Shown here piece after piece: positions 25,201 to 37,200 of a stretch of DNA of 64,000 nucleotides. This DNA comes from Endomychus coccineus. Its lineage: Eukaryota; Arthropoda; Insecta; Coleoptera; Endomychidae. Position 1 is the stretch's first letter, and each line of letters begins with the position of its first letter. The notes below the pieces were generated by a model that was not told the origin of the DNA, did not search any database, and was given only the letters and a program-made list of their open reading frames with translations. The translations under genes and the position numbers were made by a program. Location: contig OY294068.1 in NCBI GenBank assembly GCA_958510875.1, positions 32,840,297 through 32,904,296 of the forward strand. The letters are read 5' to 3'.

Positions 25201-28200
25201 GTAATAATATACGAAATCAAATTTCACATGTCTAACATATTTAGGTAAACATGCACTAAAAATATCTCAATTCCTTAAAAAATAGAATGAAAACGTCGCC
25301 TTCAAAACAACAAATAACCTATGCTCGTATATTAATAACTCGAAATCTAAAAAAGATAAATTAAAGAAATCTGGAGTTTACAGACTGAGATGTGATGACT
25401 GTAGTGCTTTGTACATAGGACAAACTGGACGCAGTTTCAGCGTAAGGTTCAACGAACATTTGAGAAGTTACAGACTCAAAAAATAGAACTCTAATTACGC
25501 GAATCACCCGTTAGAACATAACCACAATTTCACCCTTAATCCCGATATTCTACATATTCAGGAAAAAGGACATAAACTTAATATACCAGAATCCATAGAA
25601 ATATTGAAACACTCAAAAAACAATAATAATGTAATATTAAATGATCAAATCGATAAATATAATTCACCACTTGTTAACAATTTTGTAAATTCACTCCCAC
25701 CATTATCCACCCCCATCCCTCAATTTGTACCACATTCTGATCCCTAATATTTAAGGACATACTTTCAGATTTAGTTTTAGTTGATAACTCTTTGCTTTGA
25801 AAATGCCACTGTGTGGTGAAACAATTTGTCAGCATTTAAAGAGGATTCCAACTTGAATATTTTTTCAGGAAAAATCGCATTTTATGATCAGTTATGTAAT
25901 AAAGTATGATACAAGTTGAAAAACATTGTGTTAAAATAATTGAGAAACATAATTTCGAAAAGAACCGACTTTGAGACACGTGGAAAAACTTCACAAGATA
26001 CGTCTAAGAACTGACATTATTGGAAATAACAGATTATATTTACGGACACATAAATAACATTTGAGAGTTTCACAGATCCGACATTTCTTGAGGCAATTTT
26101 GGCAAATTTAAAAATGTCTTCGGAAATTGCTTTTGGATTCTCCATTATGGAGGCCTTACGTTCTGAGTTGATTGTGATATATGCTACCAAAGACATGAAT
26201 TCAAAAAACAATGCATGTGCAATAGCTCATTCAGAATCAATTGAAATAATACAGGTACTTTCACACCCATTCATTACAATATAGAGGGTCAAATAATGCC
26301 TTTCGAATTCCTGTTTCTTATTTTCATGTACGTTATTGCGATGTGAATGCCTTTTGAATTCCTGTTCGATATTTTTTCTTATTGTTGTGGTTTTAGATCA
26401 AACAAAAACGTATATTATTGCGATGTGGACAGTTAGATGATTCAGATAAAATCAAAAATTATGTGGAAGCTTCTTTGATTCCTAGCTGGCTTGCACATTT
26501 TGATAATGATTACCATGCTTTAATGAAGGCTGTACGATTTGATGCAACAGAATCTGATATTAAAGAAACAACCCTATTATATGAATTTGTTTCTAAAAGT
26601 CTATTTAAGTGAGTATTTTGTATTTGTTTCCTTGGTATTGTACGTTGTTTACTGTAAACCAAATTTCAATATTGAAATAAATACAATGGAGAACCGAATA
26701 TTTAAACAGATATTTGATTCAGGATCAAAGGGCTGGACGAATTGAAAGAAGCTGTAGGTGTTAACAGTTTTGATAAATTGATCCCACATGAGGATTTAAA
26801 TTGGGAAACATCAGCTTATTGGAGAATATTGGTACTTCACGTTAAACAGTTTCCTGAATATGAAGATGAATTGAATTCTATATTACCAGAATTAGTGCAC
26901 ATATGTCGATACATCCAGCAGTAAGCATCACACACAATAGTCACTCTTCTAGTTCTAAGCCTCTATTTTTCCCTAATTAGGTGCATGAAAAAATTAACTG
27001 TGATATACTCATGTTACAATGAAATTTCATTCAAATAGTCTACTAGTCTACATAATGTATTTTACTTCTCTACGTTTTATTTTGACACCTGCCAGGTTAA
27101 TTATTCACATAACCTTATTTTATACTGACACTGCTGTCACATGAATTATCAAAATGTCTCCACATCTATGACGTCACTTGAATCTTAAATGAGAATTTCA
27201 GACACTTGTACTTGTACATTAAAAATATAAACGTGTGCTACATATTTATAACCAGAAAAACAGGGCTGTCATTATGGTTAAATAAAATTCTATAAATCCA
27301 TTCCAAAAACTGAAGATGGATGTCAAAAATACAACTCGACACGGGTTATCCGCGCCAAAAAACAACTGTAGGTCCAATTTTCGACCTCTTTTTCATATAA
27401 CAGTCGCCTGATTTCCTCAATAGCACGCATAATGTTACCATCCAAATGATTCACGTCTCTAGTTTATTTTCATACCCCCAAAACTTAACATATCCTCACA
27501 GAAAATAATCCAGATGAGTCACAGGATCGTAGTGGCCAATAGACATGTTCATTTCGAGAAATAACTTGATCGCTGAACGTTTGTCTTAATAATAAATTCA
27601 TCGTTTCACGCGTTTTATGGCATGTAGCGCTGTCCACACAAAATGAGATCCTCATTAAGTCCTCTTTTGGCAGATATTCTCATATCTTATATTGAAGAAA
27701 TTATAATGAGTAAAAAACATATTCATTGCTGGTTTGGATATGTAGATGATGTTTTATTCTTCTTCAAAGGTACATCACGACAATTGAATGTTTTCTTCTT
27801 ATCCTTCATTAATAATATCCATCCTAACATTAAGTCCACTTTAGAAACTGAGAAATATAACAAAATAAATTTCCTAGACCTTACCCTCACACACCATAAT
27901 ACCGGGACATCAAAAAGTATCTTGGTCAAGGGTGGTTGTGGAATCTAAAACGTGTGTCTTTACTTGTGTCAAATTAATTAATTTGAAGTTTCTAAAAGTG
28001 CGAAATTTCGCAATTTTATACGAATGTTATAACACTCAGAAGTCTCTAGCGCTTCAGACTCCGGGATTTTCACTTGGCCTATCGAAATTAGAAGGTTCGA
28101 ATTATCTAAAAACATAATTGCATGAACCCCAAACGTCCTATGTAATTAGCTACGAACGAAATCATTTTGACGTTTCCCTCGAGAAGCTCACTACGCGTCA

Positions 28201-31200
28201 GTTGAGACCTGAGAGTACCTGCTTCTATTTTAATTGAATTTTCCTATTTAAACGGAATTTTTGGAAAAAAGAAGGGCCGTCGGGTGCGTATCGCGACTAA
28301 ATCTAACTACATGGAGCGAAAACGGTACGCAAAAAGCCCTCGTAAAGAAGTTCTATGTTCCTAACTTTTGCACTTTTCCAACTCGCGAGCTACGGGCTTC
28401 TCACGTGAACGTCATTCCATTTATCGAAAATTAACTATTTTAAAACCGTTTTCGACCCGGTTTGTGGCTATCCCGACCTTTTAAAAGGTTCAAAGTTAAC
28501 ATTTCGACAATTTTTATTACTATATTAATTTGTATTCATTATTGTTTTACAACTGAAATAAATAGGTATGAAATTTGTAGGTTATTGATGATGTCAGTGT
28601 GACAGTGACATAATTATTTCAAACGTAAACTAAGACATACGTTTTAGATTCCACAACCACCCTTGACCAAGATACTTTTTGATATCCCGGTATAATTACT
28701 TTCAAAATTTCTTGAAAACCTAAATTCTTAGATACAACTATTGCCAATTCATTATTTAGTCCCCGTAGTCACAAATTATCAGCATACAACTCAATGATAC
28801 ATAGAGCCTTTTCACTTCCTCTTTCTCCTGAAAACCTGAAAGAAGAATTGAATATAATCACGGTATACGAAAGGCTGGTAGTGCATCTCCCTTATGAACA
28901 ATGAAGCGCTTATCGGACCGATTCGTGTAGACTCCACAAGTTGGCGTTACTATCGGGACCCGCATCTTCCAATGTTTTAATGGGAGAGGATTGCGCCTTT
29001 CCTATACCGTGATTGCGCCTGAACAAATGATGACCTTCTAAGCACGTAATATCTTATACATAGCGTAGGTTCGGGACCCGATCGTAGCGACGCCGTGCGG
29101 ATTTCTAATGCACCGGGAAGGTAAGAGACTCACTCCTACCACGTATTAAAGTATACGAGATGCACTACCAGCCTTTCCTATACCTTGAATATAATCAAGG
29201 TTATAGCCATTTACAATGGTTTTCAACCTCAAATTATATCCAAATTAATTGACCGAAAAAATCAGAAATTAACTTACTCAAGTATCTATACTTTTACAAA
29301 AAATTCTGATTCTTCATCAAAATACATTTCCCTAACATATTTTGGTACCGTAAGTGAAAGAATTGCAGACATTTTATCAAAATATAATCTAAAAGTTAGC
29401 TCCAAACCTCGAAATAAATTGTCCTATTTTTTGTTCAATGCTAAAGATAAAACAAATAAGGTTAATAAACCTGGCGTAATTAACCTGTTCATAGTGTGAT
29501 AATTTTTACATTGGTAGATCTAGTCTTAATATAGAAATTGGATCTTTTAGCCTTAATAAAACAGATTCATCTTTTTCTAACCATATTTTAGAAACAGGGC
29601 ACACTTTTCCAAATTTAGATGGAGTTAAAATTTTACATAACCAGAATAGGTTTTAAATTAAACACACTAGAATCAATAGAAATGTTCAAAGGTATAAAAA
29701 ATAATGACAATAAAATTTTAAACGATCAATTAGACGTGTACTACAGCATAACGTAAAATTTCCCATGATCCTCTTGTGCCTCCCTAGTATACCTCCGCAT
29801 TAAAAATTTTTTATCACAATATGAACTCTCCCTCATTATCCAATTTCAATTATACTATTCTAGCAATGTATTTCCCCAACCGGAACCCACTTGTTATCGG
29901 TCTCTTATATTGTTCCATAAATAGCCAAGATTATTCATATTTTCATACATTAGTATCGTTTGAAGATGACATGCTAGTGTCGAAACTATAGTCACTATTT
30001 GTTTCTATAAGATATGTGGTAAAAAAAAAGTGTTTTATTATCAATATGATAAATTATCACAAAATAATTGCTTTCACCATTGAATACTCTATAGCGTTCG
30101 CCATTGACGGTTACATGTTCACCCGCTTAATTTTTGAAATACATTGCTTTTTTATAGATGTAATAATGTCTTTGAAGAATCGCTTGTTGATTATTTGCAC
30201 CCCAAATGCGACAATCCTGCTTATTCCCATGTTCATTGGTCGAAAAATGAGCCTCATCGCTGAACAAAATTTGTATGAAGTGGACGCACAGGGTGCGTTC
30301 GGTGCCAAATCGAGGTGTTTGGATAGATATCCTTCTATCTATACTTTTCTCAACAACGGCAAAATTTTCTTCATTACTCACTCTTATTCCAGACGAATTA
30401 TTTGTTAGGACAGACGATTATGTCCATTCGTTGGTGCACTATTTGCAATCGTTGGTCTGACGTTAATATTTGAGAAAATAGAAGAATAGAAGCTCTATCA
30501 CTCCTAAAAAACCGTATTACTTCGAAATATTCGTCAAATAATTTTGTAGGTACTACAAAGGATTACCGGAAGTACAGAAATCGGAGGCTTTTATGGAAAG
30601 TCAGTTCATATTGCAACAGCTTTTCCTCATCACCAAAAGTTATGACTTGTCTGACACGGCTGGCCGACAAATTCTACAACAATTGATTTGCAATATTCTG
30701 AAAGAAGCTGTTCTAACATTGGAAACTGCAGAGGTTGTCCTTAGGAATCTAGAAGCTCTTATACCTAACGCAGAATATAGATCACGATACGTTAGTGAAA
30801 TAATCTCTGACATTATTTACCCCATGGATATTGAAGAAATCGCTAGGAAAGAAACTGAACGGAGTGACAAGGTAATGTGACCATTCAAACGCATTTCTCG
30901 TCACAGTAAATTTTGATTTCTTACCAAAACGAACTATGATCCATAAAGCATAAATTTCCCTCACTCGTAGGCACCAAGTAAATATTGCAAATGATTAGAA
31001 ACAAATGAAGACGTCAAATTATACCATGTCATTAGATTGAAAGTTTAGTCGAATTGGCTAAATAATGTGTTTCAAAAGGGTCGATAACAGAAGCTTTATT
31101 GTATTATTATACAGGTTCCTTAATGATATGCGAATATTTTAAGGGTTGATTCCTGGGTCAATTGTATGTAAAAAAGTTCCTATAAACCTGTCCTAAAACG

Positions 31201-34200
31201 CTCTGTTTTCGATATGCAGGGTGGCAAAGTTTTATTTTTATTAGGTTTTTTTCCAAAATCTAGAAAATGGTTTGAGATATTGAGCTGAATTTTGGAACAG
31301 ATTAATGTGACTTATGAACAAGCATTTTCACTTAATAAAATATTTTAAAATTTAATCAGTGACGTAGTTATGGGTATATCAAGAAATTAGAATATAACTG
31401 ACTTAAGTGTGGTGAGTTTGATATTTTATAACCTTGGATAACCACTCCTATTTGAGCAATACGTTTGGGGGGTAGTAATTTTAACCCAATAAGAGAGTAC
31501 ACTTGCCCCAGTGTAGTGAGCTGGATACAAAACAACTATTCTATTTTTGTTGACGACCTTAATTTTATAACCCTATTTAGACTTCCTTGAATTGAGGTAT
31601 CAATGAAAATTAAGTAGTTGTTATTCTAATTACATGTTTTATAAGAAACGACTGCGTCTTATGTTATGGTTACGTGAATATATTGTAGCTTCACAGGAAA
31701 AGACAAGGTGAAAAACCGTCGTTTAAACCATAGCAAGCGATCAACCTGCCGTTACAATTTAGATCATAAACATATGTCTTAACTACCAATATACTGTAAA
31801 GCACTTGTTTTCTTTAGAACCATTTCTGTTAAATACGTAATTTCCTATTGAAACTGTGAAGAACCTCTTCGATATTTTACAAATTATAATGATCCTTCCT
31901 TGACAACGATTCAGAGACTACACATCCTATTTCCGTTCCACAGATTTAAAGAACAAACTGTATTAACTTATGAGGGGACGGTCGTACTAAGAAATGAACT
32001 GGAATACTTGACTTGTCCGTAATAAAAGGCAACAAAGAATATCCTATTTCTATTTACGTTCATGAGTGAACTTGGAACCAACGTGAATTTGTGCAACTTG
32101 TTTGATATGTGTAATGAATTCTAATTTATAATTAATAAGGCAGCTTTGCTACATAATAAGTATGCTTCAGAAAAAATTTCGAACATTTATTAGAAAATAT
32201 TCTATGGCACGAATGGAGAATATTTCGAGTAACAAATTCTGTGAGAAAATGTATTCAATTGACATTAATTTCAATAATTCCAAAAAAAAAAAATATTCTT
32301 CCATTAAACGAATGTCAATAATTGTCTTATGTCAAATAAGTAGGCAGGAAGAGGGAGGTTTGTCGCAGAAAGAGATAGTTTGATCACTATAAAACAGGAT
32401 GACACTATTTTATCACTACATAACCAATTTTATTGGTTGTTTTGTTCAAATTCAAATTATTTCAATGATTTATAATAGACGAGTGGAATAGTATACAGTA
32501 TTTGCTTCTCATTTTTGGTATTTAGTATACACAATTTCCATCAACACTGTAGAAGACTTAAAAGAAAGAATAGTTGCAGCATGTGATACAATAAAAACAC
32601 TCCAGGAATATTTCAACAAGTGCGCAATTCCATGAGAAGGAAAGCAGAAGGGTGCATATTAGCCGAAGGGGGCCTTTTTCAGCAACTTTTCTAATAGTTT
32701 AGTTGTAATGCAGAATTGACCAGGCTATCCAATATCTAGACTAGATCGAAAAAGCTCAGTGGCGTACCACTTTCTTTGTTAAAATTTCTGTAAGGCTAAC
32801 CCATAACTACGACACTGATTAAATTTCAAAACAACGTCTCAATCCTTTTCTAACTGTTTGAAAAAAACCTAAAAAAAAATAAATCTTTGTCACCATGTAT
32901 ATCGAAAACAGAGCGTTTTAGGACAGGTTTACAGGAACTTTTTAATTTAAAATTGGCCCTTACGATAGTCCCATGTCATTATGCAACATCCTGTATATAC
33001 GAATGAGGCACATAACTATTGTTAGCACAATTTTTATCTTTCAAACACTTCTGCATGTTAAATCTATGATTGTGATATAAGTTTATCAACTGTTGTCCGC
33101 GGACAGCTTAACGAGGAAAGACGTCAAATTATACTTGGAAAGTTTATTCCAAGTGACAACAGATGTGTTTTATACTTATAATCAATTATTCCAAAAATGA
33201 GGTGTAACAGTGCTTAAAGCCTCATTCGACATATTTGAGCAGTAATTAATAGACCTTCCGATCTGCTGGTTTTAATACTTCTTTCAAATTCCTCACACTA
33301 TTTCTATTGCATTGAAGCCAGTAATATTGAGGTAATCTCAAAATTGTACCGACAGCTAATTCATCGGTTACATACCTTTCTTTATGTAGATATATTTGAT
33401 AATCACATGAGAATACAGTTTATATTTATATTTTGCTGAACTGTCAAAATTATTGTCACAGTCAACCTTAGATTAGATTAGACAGATATACTGCGTCCTT
33501 GAAGAGCTACTGTATCCCCCTTTACAGTACACCGGTGAGTTTCAGCTCTCTTAGAAAAGCTAAAGTTTTTCCGGCTCCAGTTGCAAAATTTCCTCGATGG
33601 TTGTGTATATTCCGAAGTGTCCGCTCCTGTGGAGCAGGTACCTTCGCAGTGGGTCAGCAATTGCAAAATTAACTTTCACCTCCAAGTACGAGACAATAGT
33701 CAATCTATAAATATAAATGTGGGTTGGATCTATTTATTTGACGCTGTTGCTTTTAGCCACACATACTCTGCAACCTTATTGAGTTTCTTATTTATACTTG
33801 AAAGTTCCATTACTGCAAAGTGCAAAGGATTGGTGGTTAAACGCTTGTATCCCTCTACAATTAATTTTTCCCTCAGATTGTTAATTAAATTGTTCTTATT
33901 TCAGATAATGTCACTGAAAAGTTTGAATGATACATTACGTGTAGAACAACAAAAAGCTATAAATGAAAATAGATATGCAGACGCGCAAATTTTCGAAGAG
34001 CAAATGCACAAGTTTCGCAAAGAATTGACTGATATTGAAAACACTGAAGTTGAAATTGAACATGTATCAAAAAAAGACGATATTCCTACCATAACAAGAT
34101 ATTTGAATATAGCAGCGGGACTATTACGTTCTCCGACAATAACAAAGTGGACACCTTCACTTGAAACTATCAAAACTGAGGTTATATTGGATGTTTTAAT

Positions 34201-37200
34201 GCATGACAACGAAACTATTAGGGCTAAAGCTTTGACGTGTTATGCTTTGTGCTGCATTATTCACAAGAAAAGTGCGTGTCATGGAATTCACATATTTTCT
34301 ACTCCGGTGAGTTTTTATTCTATAAATGAGTAAAAGTTTTTATTATGTAAAAACAAAAAACATAGAATATGTTTTGCCGTTGACTATCTTATGTGGACAC
34401 AGTCAGATATAGTTCGAGACATCAGAGATCGCCTAGGAGAATCATGTTAGTCAAGTTCATAATATATTGATATCTATCGAGCGGTAAAAATTCTTTCAAC
34501 AACTCTGCTGAAATCATCTTTCAGGTCGACCGCTACAATATATCGTGATATGCGACTATTACCATCTGATTATGGCTACTTGGTAGCCGAAAGGTCCTCA
34601 GTACTTTGATAGTATTTTTAGTCGATAAGGCTGATTATTTCTTATTTATCAACAGTGTTATAATTAATGAACGTGAAGTTAGCGAAGCACCCTAAGCCAA
34701 AATCAAAACTACTGTGTGAGTAATTTGCCGCTAATTAGTTGTGGAAAAATTAATTTTGCCGTGTTTTTTGTTTTTTTGGGTGCTTCGCTAATGTCGCTTA
34801 AAGATTATGAAGCACCCTAGATGCAAACGGCTGAAGACATCATAAATTGGATTCGACGAAAGCATATTTTACCAATGATTCGAGTAACCTACATTTCAAA
34901 TATGTCGAGTCTTTATTTTATTTTTGAAAAATTTCCAATAAGTTTGCGTAAAATAATAGATAGCATTATCAAACTGAGAAACAATATTTATGAATTTCAA
35001 TAATCAAATTATCTATACCGCGATAAAATTGATATACATTATTACGGAACAATACTAAAACTTAACTTAATAATACGAATATGAATCTAAGCCAATTTCA
35101 TGGCGAAAACGATGTTAATGCGTACAAAATTGCAAAAATATTTGGAAAAACAGAAAAATATTAAAAAAAGAGTATCACAATTTACCCAGATAATTAGCGA
35201 CTAATAAGCGGAAAATTGTCCCACATGTTGTATTTTGATTCATGTCTTAGGCTGTTTACTTCAAAGGTGCTTCGTTATCTTTATACGATGTTAGCGTAAC
35301 ACCCAAAAAATAACAAAACAAAAAAAAAATGAACACGGCAAAATTATTTTTTCACAACTAATTAGCGGCAAATCATGCCCCTAGTTAAAATTTGATTCAT
35401 TATGTTTAAAGCGGATTTTTTCGAGGGTGTTTCACTAAGTTTATATGAAGTTAGCAAAGCACCCCAAAAAAAAAATGAAAAACGGGAAAATTAATTTTTT
35501 CACAACAAATTAGCGGCAAATTATGGCCCCAATTAATGTTTGATTTATATTGTTGAAAGCAGTTTTCTTCGATGGTGCTTCGCTGAGTTTATATAAAGTT
35601 AGCGGAGCACCCCAAAAAACGAAAAAAAATAAACACAACAAATTAAATTTTTCCACAACTAATTAGCGGCAAATTATGGCACAAGTCAAATTTCGATTTA
35701 TGATGTTGAAAGCCGTTTTCTTCGAAGGTGATTCGCTGAGTTTATATGAAGTTAGCGGAGCACCCCAAAAAACGAAAAAAAAATAAACAGAACAAATTAA
35801 ATTTTTCCACAACTAATTAGCGGCAAATTATGGCACAAGTCAAATTTCGATTTATGATGTTGAAAGCCGTTTTCTTCGATGGTGATTCGCTGAGTTTATA
35901 TGAAGTTAGCGAAGCACCCCAAAAAACGAAAAAAAATAAACAGAACAAATTAAATTTTTCCACAACTAATTAGCGGCAAATTATGGCACAAGTCAAATTT
36001 CGATTTATGATGTTGAAAGCCGTTTTCTTCGATGGTGCTTCGCTGAGTTCATATGAAGTTAGCGGAGCACCCCAAAAAACGAAAAAAAAAATAAACAGAA
36101 CAAATTAAATTTTTCCACAACTAATTAGCGGCAAATTATGGCACAAGTCAAATTTCGATTTATGATGTTGAAAGCCGTTTTCTTTGAGGGTGCTTCGCTG
36201 AGTTTATATGAAGTTAGCGGAGCACCCCAAAAAACGAAAAAAAAATAAACACAACAAATTACATTTTTCCACAACTAATTAGCGGCAAATTATGGGCCAA
36301 GTCAAATTTTGATTTATGATGTTGAAAGCCGTTTTCTTCAAGGGTGCTTCGCTAAGCTCATATGAAGTTAGCGAAGCACCCCAAAAAACAAAAAAAAAAA
36401 ACACGGCAAAATTAATTTTTCCACAACTAATTAGCGGCAAATTACTCACACAGTAGTACTGATTTTGGCTTAGGGTGCTTCGCTAACTTCACGTTCATTT
36501 ATAATTAGAGCACGGGAAATATGCACTTTAAAAACCCTAAAATATGCACAAAAACCAGTTGAAATATGCACTAAAATATGCTAATATGCATTTATAAAAA
36601 ACGCAGTAATCTTTGTATTGAAGGTATTTTATTTATTATATGCTAAAGTCACAAAATATTTATTAAAACTACTATTAAGAGCTAGGTACCTACTTATTAT
36701 TGCTTATTTTCTATTACTACTTGATATATTATAACTATACTATGCAGATTTATTTTATTTATTCATTATCAATATTATCATCAAATCATTATATTCATTA
36801 ATTCATCATTGTTATTACAGTTAAAACTATATATTATTAAATGTTTTTCTAAATTTTCTAGAGAAAAAATGTGCCGTCTATCTGATATTAATTGTAATAT
36901 GCGGAAAAACTTAAAATATTGTATAATTGAGGGTTCTACCAGTAAAATAAAATTATCTTCACAATTTCCCATTTTAATAATATTATTTATTTGAATTTTT
37001 CACCGTGCAGAATTTTTGATACACTTTGTTGGTTTCCCCCAGGCGTTTAATTTTTTATTTATTGAATTGACAATTTCAATGCTTTGGTCCAACGAAATGT
37101 TTCGCTTTTCAAATTTCGTAATTGATTCAGCAATATTTACAAAATTGGTTTGGATATGGGCCAAATGACTTTTTAATAACGGATTTTTTTAAACTTCCAC

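Larger units (their letters stand above)
27640..29990 (+). mobile_element. Penelope-like element, RT plus GIY-YIG, interrupted twice
   Basis: The RT part (about 27640-27905) has SSLSPLLADI, then the catalytic YVDD in WFGYVDDVLFF, then NFLDLTLTHH. The frame continues after an insertion (27906-28686) with FLDTTIANSLFSPRSHKLS, IHRAFSLPLSPENLKEEL at about 28795-28850, then after a second insertion (28859-29187) with the connector at 29196-29460. The endonuclease part is degenerate: CDNFYIGRSS at about 29490-29520 and NHILETGHTF at about 29580. The end near 29960-29985 reads GAAGATGACATGCTAGTGTC, the type of sequence found at Penelope-like termini. Stops and frameshifts make it inactive. Lies in NCAPG intron 7. 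Confidence 0.83.

Noticed and set aside
26017..26284. Overlapping open frames on both strands in NCAPG intron 5 as an extra exon
   Set aside because: Exons 5 and 6 already join in phase with continuous Cap-G similarity. The extra piece would insert unrelated sequence.
33581..33904. Upstream extension of the NCAPG exon 9 frame
   Set aside because: A good acceptor at 33903-33904 joins in phase to exon 8, and the extension has no similarity to Cap-G.
35170..36440. CRISPR-like appearance of regularly spaced repeats
   Set aside because: The whole unit of about 153 bp is repeated with no unique spacers, in a eukaryotic intron, between transposon TIRs. It is a tandem array.
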